Shown in pieces: positions 1-5,628 of a stretch of 5,628 nt of DNA (the first letter of the stretch is position 1; the number at the start of each line of letters is the position of its first letter). The stretch is taken from positions 1 through 5,628 of the forward strand of contig JAUXSJ010000049.1 of the NCBI GenBank assembly GCA_030679615.1. Direction: 5' to 3'. The notes under the pieces are model-generated. The model was given only the letters and a program-made list of their open reading frames with translations. It was not told the origin of the DNA and made no database searches. The stretch is from Parachlamydiaceae bacterium (GTDB lineage Bacteria > Chlamydiota > Chlamydiia > Chlamydiales > Parachlamydiaceae). The position numbers and the translations under genes are program-made.

Positions 1-1
1 A

Positions 2-28
2 GCGAAGGCAGGGCCTTCGCACTCCAAA
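2..28. repeat. Hairpin-forming dispersed repeat, left copy
   Basis: Bases 2-9 (GCGAAGGC) and 13-20 (GCCTTCGC) form a perfect 8-bp stem with a 3-nt AGG loop. Bases 7-28 are the exact reverse complement of 5523-5544 near the other end of the window. The repeat is much more GC-rich than the DNA around it, which suits a dispersed intergenic element. The adjoining + frame is open from base 1 to a TGA at 55-57 and reads SEGRAFALQRLCVQMMKI, so it could be the tail of a gene cut off by the window edge. That is too short to call. No T-run follows the stem, so a terminator role is not supported. Confidence 0.75.
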
Positions 29-53
29 GATTGTGTGTTCAAATGATGAAAAT

Positions 54-82
54 TTGACGTCTTTATTAAATTGTTTTATAAT
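54..82 (+). promoter_or_regulatory. Sigma-70-type promoter of gene 1
   Basis: A TTGACG -35 hexamer (54-59, five of six consensus bases) is followed by a 17-bp spacer and a perfect TATAAT -10 hexamer (77-82). Spacing and orientation are ideal for the housekeeping sigma factor. Transcription should start near 88-91, giving a leader of about 105 nt before the preferred ATG at 195. A second TATAAT lies at 88-93, but the best -35 at proper distance (around 65-70, ATTAAA) is weak, so it is probably an AT-rich coincidence or a minor start. No operator was recognised. Confidence 0.75.
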
Positions 83-110
83 TAGATTATAATTATTTGA
101 TGTGGTTTTT

Positions 111-143
111 TTTGTTTTTATAAATTAATTTGTTTTTATAAAT
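111..143. repeat. 15-bp tandem direct repeat in the gene 1 leader
   Basis: TTTGTTTTTATAAAT occurs at 111-125 and again at 129-143, separated by TAA, for a period of 18 bp. Both copies are perfect and lie between the predicted transcription start and the start codon. The low complexity makes a slippage origin likely. A regulatory role is possible but nothing else supports one. Confidence 0.7.
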
Positions 144-185
144 AAAAAGAAGATTAATTGATTCTGAATCGTGCTTATCAATGTT

Positions 186-189
186 AGGA
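186..189 (+). promoter_or_regulatory. Ribosome binding site deciding the gene 1 start
   Basis: AGGA sits 5 nt upstream of the ATG at 195. The alternative in-frame GTG at 171 has only a distant purine stretch (AAGAAG, 147-152) about 18 nt away, which is too far. This favours the ATG and makes the protein eight residues shorter than the longest reading. Confidence 0.6.
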
Positions 190-194
190 TTGAT

Positions 195-3100
195 ATGTCG
201 AATTCAATGGATTTTAATCAAGCATTCATCGGTTCCTTAAGACATGTGCGTCACACGGATGATTTTGTTCGCGTCATAAAATCTCAGTCCCTTTCCGGTT
301 CCCCTTTACAAATTTTTGAAAATGAAATCAATAAATTGATTCAATCAGCAGCTTCTGCTCCTCAAAAAATGATGTCACAGAAGTTTAGCGTGATTGATAC
401 TCGCAGTTACCTTGGTGAAATTAAAGGTTCGATTGATACCGTTCTTCTTTTTTTCAATTCTGATGTCGGTAAAAACATTTTTAATAATCAAAAATTAGCT
501 GAAGTACGATTAAAATTATCAACAGAATTAGAGCTTACTGGAAAACAAATAGAAAATGAGCTTCGAGCCAACGATTTTGATACAAGTTCATTTAAAGGGG
601 TGCAATTGCGTCAGATGACAGAAATTGCACAAAAGATTCAATCCGATCCTAAAATCATGAACGATCCTCTAAAAATCAAGGAAATTCAAAAGAAATTCAT
701 TTATCTCACCCATGCAGCACCAGAAGAAATCACTTATTTGCATAAATTAATTGTAGTAAACTCTTTTTCACCACATGGAATAAAATTAGTAGCTTACACA
801 CAATTATTATTAGTATTACCTAAAGAAAACAGAGGAATGATATTTGCTCAAATCATCGAAAACAATTTTCTTTCTTCTTTGGAATCGTTTAAGCAATTTC
901 CATCGAGATTTTTAAATCTGCCAATCGCAAATCAAAAATTACTGGCTCATTTAATGATAGAAAAGGCAGGTGAAGGAGCTAAAATCCAATCATTTCTTTC
1001 ATTAATTATAAACCACTTTTGCAAAGAAAAAAATCTGTCTCAACTTCTTCAAGAACTAAAAGAAGATCCAAAGTTTTTTGATGATTTGCTTAAAACCTTA
1101 AATTCAGCGATTCAACCTTCACATGGTCAAAAACTGATTGAACGCTATTTTGAAGACGCAAATTTATTTAAGAAGTGTTTGAATCTTTCAGTTGAAAATC
1201 CCTATGCTTTAGAAATTTTGTGGAAGGAGCCCAGCCTACGTCAACAATTTGAAAATTTTACTTTAAGTCAATATCATCACGAAATGCCTTTATTAATCTC
1301 ATTAATTAGTGTGGGAGAAACTCCACTAGTTTCCAATATATTTAAATTACTTGAGGATACCGTAGAGCATAAAGATCGAATATTTCTCAATTTGTTAGAT
1401 CTGTGCAAGGGTGGATATATAAAAGAAGCTGAAGGTTTATTAGAAAAATTCTATCAATCTTCGAACTTAGAGGAAAAAGAATTTATTTACCAAATCATCT
1501 TGCAAGGAGATTCTCAAGTTGGTGGTGCGATTAAAAATTTATTGATTTTGTATGAAAAAAATCCTTTAGATAGTCTTTTAAAAGAATTTCATCTCAATGG
1601 TTTTACTCCGATGAATCTCAATTTGCTTCTAATGGCTACACGTGGACATCAAGCTATCGTAGCAGATATAATTGAATCATTGAATCAACCATCTATTGAA
1701 AATGTAAAAAAGCGTGTATTAAATGAAGCAATTAATCATGGAGATATTGAATTAGCTTCGGTACTCTATAAGGATACTCAACAACGGGTATGGTCTTGGG
1801 TTGAAAACTGCTCTTTTCCATTAACAGCCATTCAACTGCGTCAATTATACACTGTGCATTCAGACCTATCTATGTTCAAAGAGGATTCTCAAGAGGTTCT
1901 TTCAAATGAAATAAGAAAACTGATTGCTAACGAAAAACAATCAGAACGATTTTTTGAAAAACTTACCTGTATACAGCTTGGTCTGATTGATCGACCAACT
2001 TTAGGACTTGTCATAAATCTAAATGTTCAAGAAGTTGTCTCAAATCGATTAATGAATGAATGGAAAAACGCTAAAAATAATCCTAAAGAAATTGAGAATG
2101 TGATTATTAAAACCATCTTATCTTATTCTGGAGAGTTAAATCCTAAGTTGATTGAATCCTTGCAAAAAACATCTTTTTACAAGTCTTTAATCGAACAAGT
2201 AGATTCTGAACGATCGGCTCAAATTGAAAGAGTTTTAAATGCTTTTTCTATTAATTCTGAAATGACTTTACGATTAAGCGCTTGTCAAGTTCCTAAAAAA
2301 GGAAGTTTTATGCATCAATTGATGCTTCGAGAATTAAATCTTCCTGTCCAAGGTCAATTAAAAAGACGAGATATGTATCAAATTATCATTCATGGATTAA
2401 TGACACCCACTCGACAAGGGAAAGTGGGAAGTTGTTTTGCTACAGCATATGTGAGAGAGCAAGAAAGATGGACAGATGGTTTAAAACAAATTTTAGAAGA
2501 TTACATCAGCATAATCAATCAAGGGGAACTTAAACGAACTGTAGGTCCTTTAACCCGCAATTTTCCAATGAATCGACAAATTTTAGAGTCAGATTTATTT
2601 AAAGGGGAAAACTACTTAAATAAAGTAAGGGAGTTTACAGTTGCCTCAATGGGTGTTTCAGTTAATAATGAATTGAAAAATCGATTTTTAAAAGAATATC
2701 GAATCACTGGAAATCTCTATCAATTCATTGAGAAAAAACTATCTTCAAATCCTTTAAAAGAACAAATATTGGAAAATTTGAAACAAATTTCAATGAATTG
2801 GGCAAAGCAAAATATCATCACAAATTTTTCACCTTTGAAAACTTTTCCAAATACTGATTCCTTAGGTGTTTGGATATTAGCAGATAAGAAAACAGGTGAA
2901 TTGATTGAAAGTGTTCAATCATATAAAAAAGTTCACGAGAGTTGTTTAGCTCATGTCGTGAATGATTTGAGAGAACAATTTCCTGAACAATCTCTTGAAA
3001 TAAAAAAAATCTTTTCTCAAATTAATATCAATGCTGTGGATTGTGAAAAAAAAGAAAATGGTTTTCCTTGGATATCCTCTAAAGGGGGTGGACAAACATT

Positions 3101-3839
3101 TGTAGTTTCTCAGCGTTATGAACAAAGAAACGTTTATCATCTCAGTAGAGAGAAAATATTTAGCCATAAACAATTTATTGAAAGAATATCAAGTTTTTAT
3201 CATGGGTTTTCTAATGAAGTCCAAAGAACAGCTAGTAAGGATAGTTTATTTGCATTAGGTTGCGATAATCCTGAATTTTCTCATGCATTTTCTGTTACTC
3301 TTAAAGGTTTTTATGATAGCGAAAATAAAATAGATCAATGGATGAATGATCATTCAATCTTGCATTCGAAACTTTTAAATACGCAAATTCCTAATGACTT
3401 GAAAAAAAAATTATTTCAAAATTTAAAACAAATGATGTCATCTTCCCATCCTTTGTTATTTCAAGATGAAAACATTAAAAATTTAATGCAATTAGAAACA
3501 ATGGGTCAAATTTGGGATAATCTTAAAAAAATTGCATTAATTAATGGATGTGATTTAAAAGAAATTCAACAAATGGAAGAAAAAATTAATAGTGTATTAT
3601 TTAAAAATTTTAATATCTGGAATACTTTTGGTCATCCTTTAATTTTAATAGACAGTAATTATCAAGATAATCCAAAATGGGCAGTTGGAATGAGTGTTGG
3701 ATCATCGCAATTTTCAATTCACCGACTATCCTCTGAAGAAAACTTTATTAATATTTTTCCTTCTCACAATTTGATTAACCACCCTTTTGAATTTAGACAT
3801 TTCATCCCTATACCCAATTCTTTTGATTTAATTAGGTAA
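195..3839 (+). CDS. Large helical protein with C-terminal papain-like cysteine peptidase domain
   Basis: This encodes 1214 aa from ATG 195, with no signal peptide or membrane helix. Residues 1 to about 715 are almost all amphipathic helices and look like an alpha-solenoid. Some helix pairs resemble degenerate ankyrin repeats (LLLMATRGHQAIV at 477-489, NEAINHGDIELA at 510-521). The C-terminal region carries RQGKVGSCFATA around Cys747. This matches the papain (C1) pattern Q-G-x-x-G-S-C-[W/F]-A, with Gln741 six residues before the Cys, where papain has its oxyanion-hole Gln. A candidate His1030 lies in SHAFSVTLKG, comparable to papain DHAVAAVGYG. A strand LILIDSNY (Asp1153, Asn1155) followed by Trp1162 could supply the third residue. 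Cys-His (283) and His-Asn (125) spacings are far longer than in papain, implying large, mostly helical insertions. Peptidase activity is inferred. Other papain-fold activities such as deubiquitinase or transglutaminase-like remain possible. An intracellular or secreted effector role is speculative. The gene is monocistronic behind its own promoter. Confidence 0.85.
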   Translation: MSNSMDFNQAFIGSLRHVRHTDDFVRVIKSQSLSGSPLQIFENEINKLIQSAASAPQKMMSQKFSVIDTRSYLGEIKGSIDTVLLFFNSDVGKNIFNNQKLAEVRLKLSTELELTGKQIENELRANDFDTSSFKGVQLRQMTEIAQKIQSDPKIMNDPLKIKEIQKKFIYLTHAAPEEITYLHKLIVVNSFSPHGIKLVAYTQLLLVLPKENRGMIFAQIIENNFLSSLESFKQFPSRFLNLPIANQKLLAHLMIEKAGEGAKIQSFLSLIINHFCKEKNLSQLLQELKEDPKFFDDLLKTLNSAIQPSHGQKLIERYFEDANLFKKCLNLSVENPYALEILWKEPSLRQQFENFTLSQYHHEMPLLISLISVGETPLVSNIFKLLEDTVEHKDRIFLNLLDLCKGGYIKEAEGLLEKFYQSSNLEEKEFIYQIILQGDSQVGGAIKNLLILYEKNPLDSLLKEFHLNGFTPMNLNLLLMATRGHQAIVADIIESLNQPSIENVKKRVLNEAINHGDIELASVLYKDTQQRVWSWVENCSFPLTAIQLRQLYTVHSDLSMFKEDSQEVLSNEIRKLIANEKQSERFFEKLTCIQLGLIDRPTLGLVINLNVQEVVSNRLMNEWKNAKNNPKEIENVIIKTILSYSGELNPKLIESLQKTSFYKSLIEQVDSERSAQIERVLNAFSINSEMTLRLSACQVPKKGSFMHQLMLRELNLPVQGQLKRRDMYQIIIHGLMTPTRQGKVGSCFATAYVREQERWTDGLKQILEDYISIINQGELKRTVGPLTRNFPMNRQILESDLFKGENYLNKVREFTVASMGVSVNNELKNRFLKEYRITGNLYQFIEKKLSSNPLKEQILENLKQISMNWAKQNIITNFSPLKTFPNTDSLGVWILADKKTGELIESVQSYKKVHESCLAHVVNDLREQFPEQSLEIKKIFSQININAVDCEKKENGFPWISSKGGGQTFVVSQRYEQRNVYHLSREKIFSHKQFIERISSFYHGFSNEVQRTASKDSLFALGCDNPEFSHAFSVTLKGFYDSENKIDQWMNDHSILHSKLLNTQIPNDLKKKLFQNLKQMMSSSHPLLFQDENIKNLMQLETMGQIWDNLKKIALINGCDLKEIQQMEEKINSVLFKNFNIWNTFGHPLILIDSNYQDNPKWAVGMSVGSSQFSIHRLSSEENFINIFPSHNLINHPFEFRHFIPIPNSFDLIR

Positions 3840-3852
3840 TCAGAAGTCTATT

Positions 3853-3979
3853 GCTGTCAACTTAAGCAAGACTGCGTTTTTTAGAAGGACCATAGGGTTT
3901 TAGGCCAAGCTTCGACTTGTCGAAGCTTGGAACAATCCTGCGATCTTTCTAGAAACGCAGCCATGCTTAAGTTGACAGC
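3853..3979. mobile_element. 127-bp MITE-like palindromic element
   Basis: The ends are perfect 16-bp inverted repeats: GCTGTCAACTTAAGCA at 3853-3868 and its reverse complement at 3964-3979. Inside them a second pair matches, CTGCGTTT (3872-3879) with AAACGCAG (3953-3960), continuing through AGAA (3883-3886) with TTCT (3947-3950). A third, perfect 12-bp hairpin lies at the centre. The whole unit can therefore fold into one long interrupted hairpin. It encodes no protein. Size, terminal inverted repeats and intergenic position fit a non-autonomous miniature element mobilised by an IS transposase encoded elsewhere. No convincing target-site duplication is seen at the junctions (CTATT versus CTGAAT), so the insertion may be old or the boundaries a few bases off. 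Confidence 0.7.
3905..3930. repeat. Central perfect hairpin of the palindromic element
   Basis: CCAAGCTTCGAC (3905-3916) and GTCGAAGCTTGG (3919-3930) form a 12-bp perfect stem closed by TT. It should be very stable in RNA or extruded DNA. Neither side has a T-tract immediately after the stem, so it is not a canonical intrinsic terminator. It could still slow polymerase or protect the 3' end of the gene 1 transcript. Confidence 0.8.
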
Positions 3980-3994
3980 CTGAATAAAAATCTG

Positions 3995-4000
3995 AAGGAG
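3995..4000 (+). promoter_or_regulatory. Strong Shine-Dalgarno for gene 2
   Basis: AAGGAG lies 4 nt before ATG 4005. It is the strongest ribosome binding site in the window. It begins just 15 bp beyond the end of the palindromic element, so the element sits directly upstream of the gene 2 initiation region. No good promoter was found between 3840 and 4004. Confidence 0.7.
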
Positions 4001-4004
4001 TTTT

Positions 4005-4511
4005 ATGATAGATTCAAATGTTAATCCCATAAAAAATAGCATTCCTTCATTCATTGAAGAAAATGGACAAGCTTTTGTTTATTATAAAAATGAAAATTGG
4101 GACAAATCGCGTTTGTTTTCTTTAATTGAGAAGTGTCAAGAATTAAAAGAAAATGCCACTTTACTTTCTAAAATTGTTTATTATTTATTATTAAGAAATG
4201 ATTACAATGAAATTGAAGATATGGAAGATTTTAAAAATTGGTACTGTGGTCGAATAGATTTAGAAAAAAAAATGGATTTTGATTCAAAAGATCAAATAAA
4301 AGTGACAGATTGTGGAAGTCCAAATATTTTGGAATCTCTTCATGAGCCAAAAATTGAAAATCATGAATTAGAATTTTTTGTGACAGATGCATCGAATATT
4401 CCGTGTGTCGTGCACGTACCATTAAATGGACCAAAGGTCACTTGTGGTCCTTTGAATATTGAAGAAAATACAGAAGAAGAGGAGATTGAAGAAAAAATTT
4501 CTTTACTTTAA
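4005..4511 (+). CDS. Hypothetical acidic protein, 168 aa
   Basis: I do not recognise a family. The protein is soluble, with no signal peptide or membrane segment. Residues 31-80 look helical (NWDKSRLFSLIEKCQELKEN, then a helix through IVYYLLL). Residues 97-150 look beta-rich and contain two similar Cys-Gly turns, VTDCGSPN (100-107) and VTCGPLN (145-151). The five cysteines are at 44, 81, 103, 134 and 147. The tail from about 153 is very acidic (EENTEEEEIEEK). The ATG has a strong Shine-Dalgarno, base composition matches its neighbours, and the stop lies 8 nt before gene 3, all of which support a real gene. An A9 run at 4264-4272 falls within codons 87-90. Co-expression with the gene 3 transporter is likely; function is unknown. 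The acidic tail could mediate protein interaction, but that is a guess. Confidence 0.8.
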   Translation: MIDSNVNPIKNSIPSFIEENGQAFVYYKNENWDKSRLFSLIEKCQELKENATLLSKIVYYLLLRNDYNEIEDMEDFKNWYCGRIDLEKKMDFDSKDQIKVTDCGSPNILESLHEPKIENHELEFFVTDASNIPCVVHVPLNGPKVTCGPLNIEENTEEEEIEEKISLL

Positions 4512-4519
4512 GCAACCAT

Positions 4520-5506
4520 ATGAATTTTTCTCAACAATTAAAAAAACCGTTTATTAAGCCAGTTTTATTATCTGTAGTGGCTTGCTTTCTTTGGGGAATA
4601 ATCTTTTTTGCCCCTCTTTTTTTAGAAAATTTTTGCTGTATTGATATTGTGTTAGGGCGTTATTTTTTTTACGGCATCCTTTCTCTCAGTTTTTTAATCT
4701 TCTTTTTCATTAAGAATGAAACAGATTTTCTAAGTTACTGGAAACAAGCATTATTGTGCGCATTGGTCATGAATTTAGGCTATTTTTCTGCACTCGTTTT
4801 GGGTATAAGACTTTCGGATCCTTTTTTGATTACTTTAATTGTGGGTTTAGCTCCCATGGTAATTACAATTGTGAGCTGTTGGAAAGACCAAAAAGAAAAA
4901 TTAAATTTTTCTCTTGTTTTTCCTGCGTTAAGTATTTTTTTAGGTTTAGTGATGATGAATGTACAAATTATTCAAACTAAGTGGGATCAGTTAAGTTGGT
5001 TAGAGTATGTTGAAGGAATTGCATGCGGTCTTATTTCGTTAGCTGCCTGGACATGGTATGTGATTTTTAATAATCATTTATTGAAAAAAAACCCAGATTT
5101 AAATCCGCATCATTGGACGATTTTGATAGGTGTCATGACTTTATTCATTGCAATCATGGGAATAGGAATCAGGTGGTTTTGGATAGCTGATGAAGAAATG
5201 CATTTATTTTCTTTTGAAGTAGAAGGTAAACTATTTTTTGCAATTAGTTTAACCTTAGGGGTTGTATGTTCATGGCTGGCTTTTACCTTATGGAATTTAG
5301 GAAGTGCTCATTTGCCGGCAAAGATTTCAGGGCAGTTGTCAATTCTCGAAACTTTATTTGGGCTATTATTTATTTATAGCATTAAGTTACAATGGCCAAC
5401 GATTCTTGAGGTTGCGGGAATTTTATGCATTTTGGCAGGGATTTCGGGTTCATTGATTTTGCATTATCGCGAATCTGAACCTGTGCAAACAACAAGCGAC
5501 GTATGA
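4520..5506 (+). CDS. EamA/DMT-superfamily permease (ten-helix metabolite transporter)
   Basis: This is a 328-aa inner-membrane carrier. Hydrophobic segments lie at about 14-35, 40-64, 75-96, 101-120, 131-149, 163-184, 197-217, 237-259, 270-288 and 294-314, giving the ten helices of the drug/metabolite transporter superfamily. They form two EamA halves (about 16-147 and 166-314). Family hallmarks are FLWGIIFF near the start, LGRYFFYG in helix 2, GLAPMVITIV at helix 4, and a C-terminal ILETLFGLLF...VAGILCILAGISGSLI. Length is typical and the protein appears intact. Family members move amino acids, nucleobase-type metabolites or S-adenosylmethionine, and intracellular bacteria use relatives for host metabolite uptake. 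The substrate cannot be read from sequence alone. No Shine-Dalgarno precedes the ATG; it lies 8 nt after the gene 2 stop, so translational coupling is likely. Confidence 0.9.
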   Translation: MNFSQQLKKPFIKPVLLSVVACFLWGIIFFAPLFLENFCCIDIVLGRYFFYGILSLSFLIFFFIKNETDFLSYWKQALLCALVMNLGYFSALVLGIRLSDPFLITLIVGLAPMVITIVSCWKDQKEKLNFSLVFPALSIFLGLVMMNVQIIQTKWDQLSWLEYVEGIACGLISLAAWTWYVIFNNHLLKKNPDLNPHHWTILIGVMTLFIAIMGIGIRWFWIADEEMHLFSFEVEGKLFFAISLTLGVVCSWLAFTLWNLGSAHLPAKISGQLSILETLFGLLFIYSIKLQWPTILEVAGILCILAGISGSLILHYRESEPVQTTSDV

Positions 5507-5520
5507 TGAATTCATCATAC
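5501..5520 (+). terminator. 20-bp palindrome over the gene 3 stop, possible weak terminator
   Basis: GTATGATGAA (5501-5510) is followed directly by its reverse complement TTCATCATAC (5511-5520). In RNA it can form an 8-bp stem with an AAUU loop. The gene 3 TGA (5504-5506) lies in the left arm. The following ATTTT is a short, poor U-tract and the stem is AT-rich, so this is at best a weak intrinsic terminator. It could instead be a protein-binding palindrome or a 3'-end stabiliser. Confidence 0.35.
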
Positions 5521-5522
5521 AT

Positions 5523-5544
5523 TTTGGAGTGCGAAGGCCCTGCC
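5523..5544. repeat. Right copy of the dispersed repeat, inverted
   Basis: These 22 bp are the exact reverse complement of 7-28. Unlike the left copy, the sequence beyond the shared block diverges (GCCATGAC instead of GCCTTCGC), so the 8-bp hairpin is lost and only GGC/GCC could still pair. It lies just after the palindrome at the end of gene 3. The remaining 84 bp to the window edge contain a 10-bp palindrome AACAATTGTT (5578-5587) and no supportable gene. Confidence 0.75.
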
Positions 5545-5628
5545 ATGACACATCTTTTTGTTCACAACAACTTGATTAACAATTGTTTTGTAACTCGATA
5601 GGCCGTTACTTCTCGAAACAATTTAACG

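Noticed and set aside
111..143. CRISPR-like array
   Set aside because: There are only two short AT-rich copies with a 3-bp gap, no spacers and no cas genes.
171..194. GTG at 171 as the start of gene 1
   Set aside because: There is no ribosome binding site at a usable distance, whereas ATG 195 has AGGA 5 nt upstream.
2946..3173. 75-aa open frame on the minus strand
   Set aside because: It lies wholly inside gene 1 opposite the peptidase-like region, has low-complexity Phe-rich sequence and no ribosome binding site; it is a shadow of AT-rich coding DNA.
3633..3659. His1147 with Asp1153 as the catalytic His/Asp pair
   Set aside because: His1147 is followed by HPLILIDSN, where the strand leads straight into the Asp/Asn position. 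His1030 in SHAFSVTLKG matches the papain His strand better. It is kept only as an alternative.
3905..3930. Intrinsic transcription terminator for gene 1
   Set aside because: The stem is strong but no T-run follows it on either strand, and it is better explained as the core of the palindromic element.
4231..4434. 67-aa open frame on the minus strand
   Set aside because: It is antisense to gene 2 and has no recognisable features.
4756..4980. 74-aa open frame on the + strand
   Set aside because: It is out of frame within the transporter gene, whose family motifs and membrane helices are clear in the other frame.
5515..5622. Short minus-strand open frame at the right edge
   Set aside because: It has only about 35 codons, no ribosome binding site and largely reads through the repeat; it is not enough to call a gene.

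Overview
The window is strongly AT-rich, roughly one third G+C by eye, with all genes on the + strand. It reads like a chromosomal piece from an intracellular bacterium. The AT-rich coding, a very large helical protein with a cysteine-peptidase-like end, a DMT-type metabolite carrier and short dispersed intergenic palindromes (GCGAAGGC...GCCTTCGC) together suggest an amoeba-associated chlamydia such as the Parachlamydiaceae. That placement is an inference from general resemblance. No marker gene in the window proves it.

Layout. Bases 1-53 hold a hairpin-forming repeat. A near-consensus sigma-70 promoter follows (TTGACG, 17 bp, TATAAT; 54-82), then an AT-rich leader of about 105 nt with a duplicated 15-bp block. 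Gene 1 (195-3839, 1214 aa) has a long alpha-helical repeat arm followed by a C-terminal region with a papain-like active-site signature (Gln741-Gly-x-x-Gly-Ser-Cys747), a candidate His1030 and a late Asp/Asn strand. The 165-bp gap after gene 1 is mostly filled by a 127-bp near-palindromic element with 16-bp perfect terminal inverted repeats (3853-3979), which looks like a MITE. Gene 2 (4005-4511, 168 aa) is an unrecognised acidic soluble protein with a strong Shine-Dalgarno. Gene 3 (4520-5506, 328 aa) starts 8 nt after it and is a ten-helix EamA/DMT-family permease. A 20-bp perfect palindrome overlaps the gene 3 stop codon. A 22-bp sequence at 5523-5544 is the exact reverse complement of 7-28, so the gene block is bracketed by inverted copies of one repeat. 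I see no supportable feature in 5545-5628.

Working together. Genes 2 and 3 look like one transcription and translation unit. Gene 1 has its own promoter and is separated from them by the palindromic element. No shared pathway is evident. The most interesting object is gene 1: a probable divergent papain-fold peptidase with a giant helical N-terminal arm and a roughly 100-residue helical insertion between its putative catalytic His and Asp/Asn. A role as a host-directed or protein-processing enzyme is possible but is not shown by the sequence.
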